This document shows positions 17,094 through 24,938 of a DNA stretch of 52,159 bases, piece by piece. The stretch spans positions 1 to 52,159 of the forward strand of contig NZ_JAMBIZ010000028.1 in the NCBI RefSeq assembly GCF_025291715.1, given 5' to 3'. The stretch's first letter is position 1. The number at the start of each line of letters is the position of its first letter. The notes under the pieces were generated by a model, which saw nothing but the letters and a program-made list of their open reading frames with translations, ran no database searches and was not told where the DNA came from. This DNA comes from Metasolibacillus sp. GTDB lineage: Bacteria; Bacillota; Bacilli; Bacillales_A; Planococcaceae. Both the position numbers and the translations under genes were made by a program.

Positions 17094-18161
17094 TCAATCT
17101 CTGTTGTACTGTAGTTGTTGCTTTTCATCATAGCGCTCGACAGCTAGCTCAATTAATCGATTGATTAATTCAGGATATGATACATTCGTATTTTGCCATA
17201 ATAGTGGATACATACTTACAGGTGTAAAGCCTGGCAGTGTATTAATCTCATTAATTAACACCTCATCCTGCGCTGTCACAAAGAAATCTGCACGTACAAG
17301 CCCTGCACAATCTAATATTTTAAATGCGCGCTTCGCCATATCAGTCAATTGCTGTGCTACTTGAGGCGCTAGCTCCGCAGGTATAACCAAGGCTGTAGAA
17401 CCATCTTTATATTTTGAATCATAATCATAAAACTCAGTCATGGGCTTAATTTCACCTGCCACTGACACTTGCGGCTCATCGTTACCAAGCACAGCTGTTT
17501 CAACCTCGCGTGCAACAATCCCTTGTTCCACAACAACTTTGCGGTCATATTGTAGCGCTAGCTCTACTGCCTTCACTAGCTGCTCACGATTCGTTGCTTT
17601 GCTAATGCCAACGCTTGAGCCGAGATTAGCAGGCTTCACAAATAATGGGAAGGTTAACTGCTCACACTGAGCCACAATATCCTGCTGATTTTTTTGCCAC
17701 TCACTGCGAATAAAATAAACGTATGGTACTTGTTTTAATCCTGCAATTTCAAACAATTGCTTCATGATTACTTTATCCATGCCCGTAGAGGAGCTCAATA
17801 CACCGTTCCCTACATATGGAATATTTAACACTTCAAATAATCCTTGTACTGTCCCATCTTCCCCATTTGTTCCATGCAATAATGGGAAGATTACATCAAA
17901 TTGAATTGTATTATGCGCCTCGATAAATTCATTAATTGTATTTGGCTTCTTTTCTTCTCTTGTAAATTGTAACTGCTCTAAGCTTTCAACAGGAGCTGTT
18001 AGCTGGGGACCTGTACGCCATTCACCATCTAATGTAATGTAAATAGGGTGCACCTCATAGCGAGCAAAATCCACTGCTTTAATTACAGCCATTGCTGTTG
18101 ATAATGATACTTCATGCTCAGCAGATTTCCCACCATATACTAATCCTATTTTTTTCGTCAT
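17094..18161 (-). CDS. ddl: D-alanine--D-alanine ligase
   Basis: A 355-aa ATP-grasp enzyme making D-Ala-D-Ala. Family motifs are KIGLVYGGKSAEHEVSL at the start, PLLHGTNGEDGTVQG, PLFVKPANLGSSVGISKA and the metal-binding end NEINTLPGFTPVSMYP. A tyrosine/phenylalanine at the specificity loop is not resolved here. AGGGGG lies seven bases before the ATG. Together with alr and murF it supplies the terminal dipeptide of the cell-wall precursor. Confidence 0.95.
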   Translation of the reverse strand: MTKKIGLVYGGKSAEHEVSLSTAMAVIKAVDFARYEVHPIYITLDGEWRTGPQLTAPVESLEQLQFTREEKKPNTINEFIEAHNTIQFDVIFPLLHGTNGEDGTVQGLFEVLNIPYVGNGVLSSSTGMDKVIMKQLFEIAGLKQVPYVYFIRSEWQKNQQDIVAQCEQLTFPLFVKPANLGSSVGISKATNREQLVKAVELALQYDRKVVVEQGIVAREVETAVLGNDEPQVSVAGEIKPMTEFYDYDSKYKDGSTALVIPAELAPQVAQQLTDMAKRAFKILDCAGLVRADFFVTAQDEVLINEINTLPGFTPVSMYPLLWQNTNVSYPELINRLIELAVERYDEKQQLQYNRD

Positions 18162-18193
18162 ATTACTTCCCCCTAAATTAATTTAAAATCGTA

Positions 18194-18937
18194 CTAGCTA
18201 ATTAAAATTAGCTCATCGTAAGGCTGCTTAATAATATCGTTCAAATCGTCCCAAACTTCATCTGGGAAATCGTAGTCAATTAACGTTCTAATTTCAATAC
18301 TGTAGCAAGAAGTCGGCTTCTCTTGCTTACTTAGCGATAAAAGTGCCCCTTCCTTCATATAATTTCTCCAAGAGCGCAACACATTCGCATCAATCGCAGG
18401 TATTTGTTTCGCAGATTTTCGTCGCCAGAAATTCCCTGTGCCTTCTTTTTCTTTAATCATTTGATTAAATAAATTTGCAACTAGCTGCTCAACATCAGCT
18501 AAAAAGCGAAAATATACTTTTGTCATTTGATCTTCAGGCGCAGCATAGTAAACATAGCGATTTTGTAATTTTTGAAAAAATGGTGAAGCAATTGGCTCTC
18601 TTTTATGTCCAATGTACAAAAGCTCAGCCTGCTCTATAGGCGTCAGCTCATCGACTTGCTGTTCATTTTGGAAATCTAGTAAGCATAAATTTCCCTTTAT
18701 CTCTGTTTTGGAAAAATTCGGCAAATCCTCTGACGAGATAAAATCTAGCTGTGTATGCATATTAAAAGAACCATCTTCATAAGCATGCTTCACTAAAAGT
18801 AAATTTTTGAATGATGCCGCAGAAGAAATAAATTGTTTATGTGTTAACCTACTAAAAATGACAAAATGGTCAACATCATTCATATGTACATATAAATGGT
18901 GCATATAATCCTCTGCTGCCCTCATTTTTCTAGCCAC
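18194..18937 (-). CDS. Unknown protein upstream of ddl
   Basis: A 247-aa soluble protein with no signal peptide or membrane segment. I do not recognise a family. It is acidic towards the C-terminus and contains an aromatic stretch (NRYVYYAAPEDQMTKVYFRF). It precedes ddl-murF by 32 bases on the same strand, so it may share their transcript. An 8-bp AT-rich hairpin overlaps its stop codon. The GTG at 18935-18937 has GGGTAGG upstream; an ATG four codons later is an alternative. Confidence 0.7.
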   Translation of the reverse strand: MARKMRAAEDYMHHLYVHMNDVDHFVIFSRLTHKQFISSAASFKNLLLVKHAYEDGSFNMHTQLDFISSEDLPNFSKTEIKGNLCLLDFQNEQQVDELTPIEQAELLYIGHKREPIASPFFQKLQNRYVYYAAPEDQMTKVYFRFLADVEQLVANLFNQMIKEKEGTGNFWRRKSAKQIPAIDANVLRSWRNYMKEGALLSLSKQEKPTSCYSIEIRTLIDYDFPDEVWDDLNDIIKQPYDELILIS

Positions 18938-18964
18938 TGCCTACCCGCCCCTTCGAATCCCATA

Positions 18965-19085
18965 ATCAATTACACCTCAGCGCAATTGTCTTCAAACTTC
19001 TTTAAGTAAGCTCAAAAAGCTCCTTCTTAAAATTTGCAACATCCGCCAGAGGCTTTATTTTGATTCAACTAGTGTTTGAAAACCC
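18965..19085 (+). repeat. Dispersed intergenic element, copy A
   Basis: It begins with ATCAATTACACCT (18965-18977), which folds back on GCAATTG as a small hairpin, and includes CCAGAGGCTTTATTTTGATTCA about 80 bases later. The first 13 bases recur exactly at 19264, and with one or two changes at 19368, 24856 and 42243. The GAGGCTTT block recurs in the 42243 copy. No coding potential is seen. Confidence 0.5.
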
Positions 19086-19188
19086 GTTGAATAAAAAAGC
19101 AAGATAAATATTCACCTCACTACCTATGGAGGTAAGAGTTTTTTGCTCAATCAAGATACACCTATTATATGCCTATTCCATGTTTTTT

Positions 19189-19214
19189 TGAAACATTTTC
19201 AATAATGTATCGTC
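19189..19214 (+). promoter_or_regulatory. ECF sigma (sigma-M-type) promoter upstream of rodA
   Basis: TGAAAC (19189-19194) and CGTC (19211-19214) are exactly 16 bp apart, with a T run just after the -35, as in sigma-M promoters. rodA is a sigma-M target in B. subtilis. The predicted leader to the rodA start is about 290 bases and carries two repeat copies. Confidence 0.7.
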
Positions 19215-19263
19215 TCAATTTTTATCACATATTACGAAATACCTGTTCGATAAGGAATTACTG

Positions 19264-19412
19264 ATCAATTACACCTTGACTAACTGTCCTTCGAAGTTAC
19301 ATCTATGGCATCCACTAGCAGTTGAAGTTTCATTTATATGCAGTTTTTTTTCATATAATATGATAAAATCAATTACGCCTTTGCTAAGTCAAGTGAATCA
19401 ATTGAACAGGCT
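19264..19412 (+). repeat. Dispersed intergenic element, copies B and B'
   Basis: ATCAATTACACCT at 19264-19276 is identical to the start of copy A. ATCAATTACGCCT at 19368-19380 differs by one base and is followed by ACAGGCTTTATCG, which resembles the second block of copy A. Both lie in the rodA leader in the same orientation. Confidence 0.5.
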
Positions 19413-19514
19413 TTATCGTCAAATTAAGACGCCTTGCTTTTCAATGGAGTTCCTATGCAAGGTAAAGCTTCAGATCAACAGTGCGTTATGGCACTTATGA
19501 ATAAGGTGAATTTA

Positions 19515-20705
19515 ATGGAAAATAATCGTCAATTTATGAAACGTTTTGATTGGTCTCTTGCTGCCATATTATTAATATTTCTCATCATTAGTTTATTAGC
19601 AATCGCCTCTGCTCAAACGGGCGGACAATATGGCAACTATAATTTCGTACCAAGACAATTACAATGGTATGTTGTAGGCGCATTTATTGTCGCATTCCTT
19701 ATGTATTTTGAGCCAGACCAATATAAAAAGATGTCTTGGTATTTGTATGGTTTCGGTATTTTACTGCTAGTTGTTCTAGCCATTTTACCAGAAGGCATGT
19801 CGCTGGTAGAACGAAGAAACGGTGCCAAAAGCTGGTTCCATCTCCCAGGCGCAGGTAGTATCCAGCCATCTGAATTTATGAAAACATTTTTCATTTTAGC
19901 AGCAGCGAGGCTCATTAGTAAGCATCATGAAAAATATTTGAATAAAACACTGAAAACAGATTTTATTTTACTCGCAAAAATTGGGGTTACACTTGCTTTG
20001 CCACTTACTTTTATTATGATGCAGCCTGACCTTGGCTCATCGCTTGTTTTTATTGCCATTACAGCTGCGCTCGTTATTGTAGCGGGAATTTCATGGAAAA
20101 TTATATTGCCTATCCTTGTTAGCGGTGTTGCTATAGGTGGCTCTTTATTATGGATGGCTCTTTATATGCAGGAGTTTTTACAAAAAACCTTTAACTTTAA
20201 AGCATATCAATTCGCCCGCATTTATTCATGGCTTGACCCGTATTCGTATTCGTCGAATGAAGGATACCATCTCATTACTTCATTGAATGCAATCGGCTCA
20301 GGAGAAATATTTGGGAAGGGCTTTCAAGGTCGAGAAGTATATGTATCGGAAAACCATACAGACTTCATTTTCGCTGTAATCGGTGAGGATTGGGGCTTTG
20401 TTGGAGCAAGCTTCGTCATTTGCTTATATTTCCTATTAATCTATCATTTAACGAAAACAACATTGCTATTGAAAGATCCGTTTTGTACATATGTATGTGC
20501 AGGGATTATTGCGATGATTACCTTCCATGTATTTGAGAATATCGGCATGACAATTCAATTATTGCCAATTACAGGTATTCCACTACCATTCATTAGCTAC
20601 GGCGGAAGCTCGCTAATGGGCAATGCACTCGCACTTGGGCTCGTCTTTAGTATGCGATTCCATTACAAAACGTATATGTTCTCTGCTAATGATGAGGACG
20701 AATAA
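19515..20705 (+). CDS. rodA: RodA/FtsW/SpoVE family peptidoglycan glycosyltransferase
   Basis: A 396-aa SEDS protein with about ten membrane segments that polymerises lipid II during cell elongation. Family motifs are RRNGAKSWFHLPG, the loop with QPSEFMK, and the C-terminal GIPLPFISYGGSSLM. The essential aspartate is probably that in MQPDLGSSLVF. The ATG at 19515 has AAGGTG six bases upstream; the frame extends further upstream but that sequence contains intergenic repeats. The closest paralogue type is RodA, not FtsW, judged by recall. Confidence 0.9.
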   Translation: MENNRQFMKRFDWSLAAILLIFLIISLLAIASAQTGGQYGNYNFVPRQLQWYVVGAFIVAFLMYFEPDQYKKMSWYLYGFGILLLVVLAILPEGMSLVERRNGAKSWFHLPGAGSIQPSEFMKTFFILAAARLISKHHEKYLNKTLKTDFILLAKIGVTLALPLTFIMMQPDLGSSLVFIAITAALVIVAGISWKIILPILVSGVAIGGSLLWMALYMQEFLQKTFNFKAYQFARIYSWLDPYSYSSNEGYHLITSLNAIGSGEIFGKGFQGREVYVSENHTDFIFAVIGEDWGFVGASFVICLYFLLIYHLTKTTLLLKDPFCTYVCAGIIAMITFHVFENIGMTIQLLPITGIPLPFISYGGSSLMGNALALGLVFSMRFHYKTYMFSANDEDE

Positions 20706-20711
20706 TATAAA

Positions 20712-20750
20712 GTGGCTGTCTGAGAACTTTCCAGACAGCCATCATTATTT
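20712..20750 (+). terminator. Terminator of rodA
   Basis: A perfect 9-bp stem GGCTGTCTG (20714-20722) / CAGACAGCC (20732-20740) is followed by ATCATTATTTTG. Confidence 0.75.
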
Positions 20751-20780
20751 TGATTTATATAAAAATAGAATGTACTACGC

Positions 20781-20820
20781 AAAAGAGCCGTCTGAAAATG
20801 ACTTTTCAGACAGCTCTTTT
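20781..20820 (-). terminator. Terminator of the 43-aa gene
   Basis: An 18-bp hairpin (20781-20798 with 20803-20820) has one mismatch that becomes G:U in the minus-strand RNA. This favours use by the minus-strand gene ending at 20827. Confidence 0.8.
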
Positions 20821-20826
20821 CTGTTA

Positions 20827-20958
20827 TTACGCTTGTGGTGATTGTCTTGGTGGTGTTAATACTTTCAATAGCTCGATGCGAGATTTCGTAATCGTTGCAT
20901 TCACACCTAACTTAGATAAATTTGAAACAATTTTCTTTAAGTCGATTTCTTTCGCCAT
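20827..20958 (-). CDS. Small 43-aa protein, unknown
   Basis: A complete small gene: GAGGTGG five bases before ATG, 43 codons, tandem TAA stops and an adjacent terminator. The product is basic in its first two thirds (MAKEIDLKKIVSNLSKLGVN, then ATITKSRIEL) and ends in a Pro/Gln-rich tail (TPPRQSPQA). It looks like a short helical protein with a flexible end. I do not recognise a family. A possible ECF-type promoter, TGAAAC-N17-CGTT, lies at about 20991-21017 on the minus strand. Confidence 0.75.
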   Translation of the reverse strand: MAKEIDLKKIVSNLSKLGVNATITKSRIELLKVLTPPRQSPQA

Positions 20959-21300
20959 TTGTTCCACCTCAGCCTTTTATATATTAATATGAACGTTTCA
21001 GGATAGTAGAAAGTTTCACCCTTAAGAGGTCTGACTTGTTTTTTCTATATTTATCATACCATTAATTCTCACTTAAAAATTTATCAATTATGTTACAACT
21101 ACGTAAATTATTTTAATGCATTCTATACCTACAGTGATTTTATTTCTTCCTACCCACTTATACAATATGCTCATTTTCTATTATTTTATTCATACTATCA
21201 CCATATCTTTATTAAAGGAGTTGATATATGCTACTATTAGCTATATGTTAATCTACATATTTTTCGCCTATATCAAAAAATTAGGAAGTGAGGAGTTGCT
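20959..21300. other. Intergenic region between the 43-aa gene and cls
   Basis: About 340 AT-rich bases. Two tandem GTTTCA motifs (20983-21020) serve the minus side. On the plus side AAAGGAG (21219-21225 region) precedes a seven-codon frame, ATG CTA CTA TTA GCT ATA TGT TAA, and a second overlapping frame runs into the cls start. No longer gene is convincing. Confidence 0.4.
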
Positions 21301-22758
21301 ATGCTTACAGTTTTAGAAACTAGCTTTGTCGCTCTTATCATTTTAGTGCTCAATATTTTGTTTGCGATTGCAGTCATTTTTTTAGAGCGCAAAGACCCAT
21401 CGTCTACATGGGCATGGCTACTAGTATTATTTTTCCTTCCAGTCGTTGGCTTTATTTTATACTTATTGCTTGGTAGACAGCTAAGTAAAAAGCATTTTTA
21501 TCGCTGGGAAGGACGAGAGAGCATCGGAATTAAAGCATTAATCGATTATCAAATTGAAGCGATTAAAGAGAATAAGCTTGAATTTCGCGGAGATCATATC
21601 GAAGCACATCAAGATTTAATCTACATGAATTTAATTACAAACCATGCTGTTTTAACACAGGACAATCATGTTGAAATTTTGAATGATGGAAGCGAAAAAT
21701 TCGAGCGACTCATTCATGATATTATGCACGCAAAAGACCATATTCATATTCAATACTATATTTTTAAGCTTGATAATATCGGAAAACGAATTTATAATGC
21801 TACGATAAAAAAAGCAAAACAGGGCGTAAAAGTACGCATTTTGTATGATGAAATGGGCTCACGTAGCGTGCGCAAAAGGCAATTCAAAGAGCTTCTTGAT
21901 GTCGGTGGTGAAATTGAAGTGTTTTTCCCATCTATTTTACCGCTCATTAATCCACGCCTAAACTTCCGAAACCATCGCAAAATTGTTGTCATTGATGGAC
22001 GGATTGGCTATATTGGTGGCTTTAATGTTGGGGATGAATATTTAGGCTTAAATAAAAAGTTTGGCTATTGGCGAGATACCCATTTACGACTTGAAGGTAG
22101 TGCAGTGCATCCACTACAAACGCGTTTCCTGCTTGATTGGAATCAAGCAAGTCATCATCATCGTGTGAAGTATGCAGAGCGTTACTTCCCTGTTATTCCG
22201 CAAAAAGGAACAGCCGCTATGCAAATTGTCTCAAGCGGACCTGATACAGATTGGACAGTTATTAAAAACAGCTATTTACGCTTAATTGCAGATGCGAAAA
22301 AATATATTTATATTCAATCGCCTTATTTCATACCAGATAGTAGCTTTTTAGATGCAATTCGTATTGCAGCACTTTCAGGAATCGATGTGCGCATTATGAT
22401 TCCAAACAAGCCTGACCACCCTTTCGTGTATTGGGCAAATTATTCATATGTTGGACAATTGCTCAAAGCAGGTGCACGCATTTATCAATATGACAAAGGC
22501 TTTATTCATTCGAAAGTGCTCGTTATTGATGATGAAGTGGCATCCGTTGGTACAGCTAATATTGATGTGCGTAGCTTTAGTTTAAATTTCGAGGTCAATG
22601 CCCTAATTTATGATCGTAAAATCGCACATGATTTAGCAGAGGCGTTCGAATCGGATATTTTTGATAGCACAGAGCTATTAAAAGAAGCCTATGAAAATCG
22701 CTCTACTATGGTCAAATGTAAGGAGTCTATTTCTCGACTATTATCACCAATTTTATAA
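21301..22758 (+). CDS. cls: Cardiolipin synthase
   Basis: A 485-aa phospholipase-D-superfamily membrane enzyme that joins two phosphatidylglycerol molecules into cardiolipin. Two N-terminal membrane helices (about 8-28 and 37-57) are followed by two HKD motifs: H225-x-K227-x4-D232 (NHRKIVVIDG) and a second near residue 403 (IHSKVLVIDD). GGAG lies five bases before the ATG. The gene stands alone between its leader and a strong terminator. Confidence 0.94.
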   Translation: MLTVLETSFVALIILVLNILFAIAVIFLERKDPSSTWAWLLVLFFLPVVGFILYLLLGRQLSKKHFYRWEGRESIGIKALIDYQIEAIKENKLEFRGDHIEAHQDLIYMNLITNHAVLTQDNHVEILNDGSEKFERLIHDIMHAKDHIHIQYYIFKLDNIGKRIYNATIKKAKQGVKVRILYDEMGSRSVRKRQFKELLDVGGEIEVFFPSILPLINPRLNFRNHRKIVVIDGRIGYIGGFNVGDEYLGLNKKFGYWRDTHLRLEGSAVHPLQTRFLLDWNQASHHHRVKYAERYFPVIPQKGTAAMQIVSSGPDTDWTVIKNSYLRLIADAKKYIYIQSPYFIPDSSFLDAIRIAALSGIDVRIMIPNKPDHPFVYWANYSYVGQLLKAGARIYQYDKGFIHSKVLVIDDEVASVGTANIDVRSFSLNFEVNALIYDRKIAHDLAEAFESDIFDSTELLKEAYENRSTMVKCKESISRLLSPIL

Positions 22759-22797
22759 AAAAGGAGCTATGGGAAAAATATCCCCATAGCTCCTTTT
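22757..22797. terminator. Bidirectional terminator between cls and the VanY-type gene
   Basis: A perfect 14-bp hairpin, AAAGGAGCTATGGG with CCCATAGCTCCTTT, is flanked by A and T runs on both sides. Confidence 0.9.
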
Positions 22798-22799
22798 CA

Positions 22800-23663
22800 T
22801 TATTTCAACCCTAAATATTCCTCTAGTGTTGTATTTTTTTCATAAACTGCCTTTGCTGTTTCGTTCCCTACGTAACGGAAATGCCATGACTCATACATAT
22901 AGCCCGTAATATTTTCCTTCCCTTGTGGGTAGCGTAAAATAAAGCCGTATTCATGTGCATGCTGATGTAGCCATTTCCCTGCTGCTGATTCACCAAACTC
23001 ACTTGTCAGCCACAAATCCTCACGCCCCTTTTCACCTATATCATAGGCTAAACCAGTTTGATGCTCTGAGTATCCAGGTCGCGCACTGTAACGATCAGCT
23101 GCTTTTTTACCATCTCTATTTACATAATTGCTATACAATGTCGTTTGATATTCATATGAGCGAAAGCCGCTAAATGCTACCAAATTAAAGCCAGCACTTT
23201 TAGCTCCTGCAAGCATTTTTTCTAATGCTGCCTTCGATTCAGAACTTTCACCAGGGTTATACGTTTTTGGCAAAGGGTACTGTTTGTTCGCAATTAAAAT
23301 ATCTTTGACGTAAGTTGGCTCTGCTGGCTCAATATGCGTCACTGGATAGCCACTTTCATCATATTCGATTTTCGGCTGGTTATCCTTTGGTTTCGGCTCC
23401 TTCACTGGCTTTTGCTTTTGTTCTGGCTGTTCTTCATTTAACTTGGCAGCATTTTCATCCTCTGCTTCTTGCTGCTCGTCTTGTTCATTTATTGTTTTAA
23501 TCGACTGATGATTTTCATTAGGCTGTTCTTTAACAGATGGACTCGCTACATCTCGCTTGTCCTTCACTGTAAATACAATGGCACTAATAATGAATAATGA
23601 AGTTATTAAAATCACGACGATCTTCCAAGTATCACTTGTCTTTTTCGCTCGATTGCCCTTCAT
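22800..23663 (-). CDS. M15B D-alanyl-D-alanine carboxypeptidase (VanY/DdcY type)
   Basis: A 287-aa membrane-anchored zinc peptidase. One N-terminal helix (13-33) is followed by a Gln/Glu/Pro/Lys-rich linker (40-120) and the catalytic domain. The zinc ligands are H201 and D208 in SEHQTGLAYDIG and H261 in ESWHFRYVG. It trims the terminal D-alanine from peptidoglycan peptides outside the cell. It is downstream of yidC and an 82-aa membrane protein gene, 33 bases from the latter. Vancomycin resistance is not implied: no van regulators or ligases are nearby. Confidence 0.92.
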   Translation of the reverse strand: MKGNRAKKTSDTWKIVVILITSLFIISAIVFTVKDKRDVASPSVKEQPNENHQSIKTINEQDEQQEAEDENAAKLNEEQPEQKQKPVKEPKPKDNQPKIEYDESGYPVTHIEPAEPTYVKDILIANKQYPLPKTYNPGESSESKAALEKMLAGAKSAGFNLVAFSGFRSYEYQTTLYSNYVNRDGKKAADRYSARPGYSEHQTGLAYDIGEKGREDLWLTSEFGESAAGKWLHQHAHEYGFILRYPQGKENITGYMYESWHFRYVGNETAKAVYEKNTTLEEYLGLK

Positions 23664-23696
23664 TGTTTGCGCCTACTTTCCTTACTTAATATTTTG

Positions 23697-23945
23697 CTAT
23701 TTCGTCACTAAAATATAAATTACCGCTACTGTTGCTAACCCGAAAAATATCGCTAAATTACGCATCCATTTTGCTTCTTTTACATATCCTTGACGCATAA
23801 AGCTGCGATAACGCAGAAGATTAGAAAATGTAAACATTACCGTTAAACATAATACCGCTAAATTAAAATTTTGCTTAAAAATAAAAAATAGTGCTAGCAA
23901 GCTACTGCCTGTGACAAGTAGCAAGGCTATTAATTTGTCATTCAT
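23697..23945 (-). CDS. Small membrane protein, unknown
   Basis: An 82-aa protein with three hydrophobic segments (about 4-22, 27-42 and 63-80) and a basic loop between the second and third. No family recognised. AAGGAG lies five bases before the ATG, and the gene starts nine bases after yidC, so it is probably co-expressed with it. Confidence 0.75.
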   Translation of the reverse strand: MNDKLIALLLVTGSSLLALFFIFKQNFNLAVLCLTVMFTFSNLLRYRSFMRQGYVKEAKWMRNLAIFFGLATVAVIYILVTK

Positions 23946-23954
23946 AGTGTCTCC

Positions 23955-24701
23955 TTATTTGTGCTCTGAATAATATTTTCGACCAATATATGTTTGGGTA
24001 ATAAGCAGCAAGCCCCCTACTGACCAATATACCGGCAGTGCAGCCATTGATGAAAATGAAATAATGACAATCATAATCGGTGAAACATACATAAATATTT
24101 TCATTTGTGCTTTTTGTGCGTCAGGCACTGTCCACAACGAAACTTGCGCTTGAACCATATAGACAATTCCAGCGATAACTGTCATAACAATATCAGGTGA
24201 GCCTAAGCTAAACCATAGAAATTGATGTGACTTCACATCTGGTGAATATAAAATTGCATAATACAATCCCATAATAATTGGCATTTGAATTAACATCGGT
24301 AAGCAGCCCATATTTAATGGATTAATATTATGCTCACGATAAAGAGATAGCATTTCCTGCTGTAGCTTTGCTTGCTCTTCCTTCGATTCAGCTGCCTTCA
24401 TTTTTTGTTGAATTTCTTCCATCTGCGGCTTAACAATATCCATTTTCGTTTTCATCGTTGCCTGTGCTCGATAATTCCGTAGCATGAAAGGCATTAAAAT
24501 TAAACGAATTGCCACTGTAATAGCAATAATCGCTAGACCATAACTTCCATTGAATATATCATTCCCTAGAAAATCTAACAAATAATCCATTGGCCTTACA
24601 AAAAAGCTATAAAAAAAGCCTTCTTGATTTTCTACTGCCTTACAGCCGCTTAATAATAGAGCTACGCTACCTAGCATGCCAAGCATCATTATTTTTTTCA
24701 T
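23955..24701 (-). CDS. yidC: YidC/Oxa1 family membrane protein insertase
   Basis: A 248-aa lipoprotein insertase. The signal peptide ends with LLLSGC (Cys20). Five membrane segments follow, with the cytoplasmic coiled hairpin TMKTKMDIVKPQMEEIQQKM after the first. The hydrophilic-groove arginine is likely that in ITVAIRLILMPF. It inserts and folds membrane proteins with SecYEG or alone. The gene is not next to rnpA/jag, so it is probably the second copy (YqjG/YidC2-like). Two ATGs are adjacent; the second is better spaced from AAGGTG. Confidence 0.92.
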   Translation of the reverse strand: MKKIMMLGMLGSVALLLSGCKAVENQEGFFYSFFVRPMDYLLDFLGNDIFNGSYGLAIIAITVAIRLILMPFMLRNYRAQATMKTKMDIVKPQMEEIQQKMKAAESKEEQAKLQQEMLSLYREHNINPLNMGCLPMLIQMPIIMGLYYAILYSPDVKSHQFLWFSLGSPDIVMTVIAGIVYMVQAQVSLWTVPDAQKAQMKIFMYVSPIMIVIISFSSMAALPVYWSVGGLLLITQTYIGRKYYSEHK

Positions 24702-24732
24702 CATGTCACCTTCTATAGTTGTTAATATGGTG

Positions 24733-24761
24733 AGTATACAGCAATCCTTTCATGCACTCAA
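24733..24761 (-). promoter_or_regulatory. Sigma-A promoter of the yidC unit
   Basis: On the minus strand TTGAGT (24756-24761) and TATACT (24733-24738) are 17 bp apart. Confidence 0.6.
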
Positions 24762-24795
24762 TTATTTGACAATGTAAAACTTTCATAGACAATAC

Positions 24796-24835
24796 AAAAA
24801 TGCCAAAGCACTGTCTCTTCAACGCTTTGGCATTT
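24796..24835 (-). terminator. Terminator of the AraC-family gene
   Basis: A perfect 12-bp stem AAATGCCAAAGC / GCTTTGGCATTT is followed on the minus strand by TTTTTGTATTG. Confidence 0.85.
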
Positions 24836-24855
24836 CACTTGCTTGCTTCCAATTT

Positions 24856-24917
24856 ATCAATTACACGTCGGGGATTAAGGTGCATTTTTGGCATCCATCC
24901 CCCTACTTATAGACGTG
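24856..24917 (-). other. Compact structured element in the 3' region of the AraC gene
   Basis: CACGTC (24864-24869) pairs with GACGTG (24912-24917). Directly inside it GGGGAT (24870-24875) pairs with ATCCCC (24897-24902), leaving a one-sided bulge of nine bases. The minus-strand bulge CTATAAGTAGGGGG resembles the right end of some IS200/IS605-type elements, but no transposase or tnpB frame is near. The left flank carries ATCAATTACACGT, a relative of the dispersed element. Nature unknown. Confidence 0.4.
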
Positions 24918-24938
24918 GGCAACCTCTGCTAATTCAAG

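Noticed and set aside
21116-21316. 66-aa open frame before cls
   Set aside because: No ribosome site at its start and it overlaps the cls start; only the short minigene part has a good site.
22800-23663. Vancomycin resistance determinant
   Set aside because: The M15B carboxypeptidase is VanY-like in sequence, but there are no vanH/A/X or vanRS genes; such enzymes are common housekeeping peptidases.
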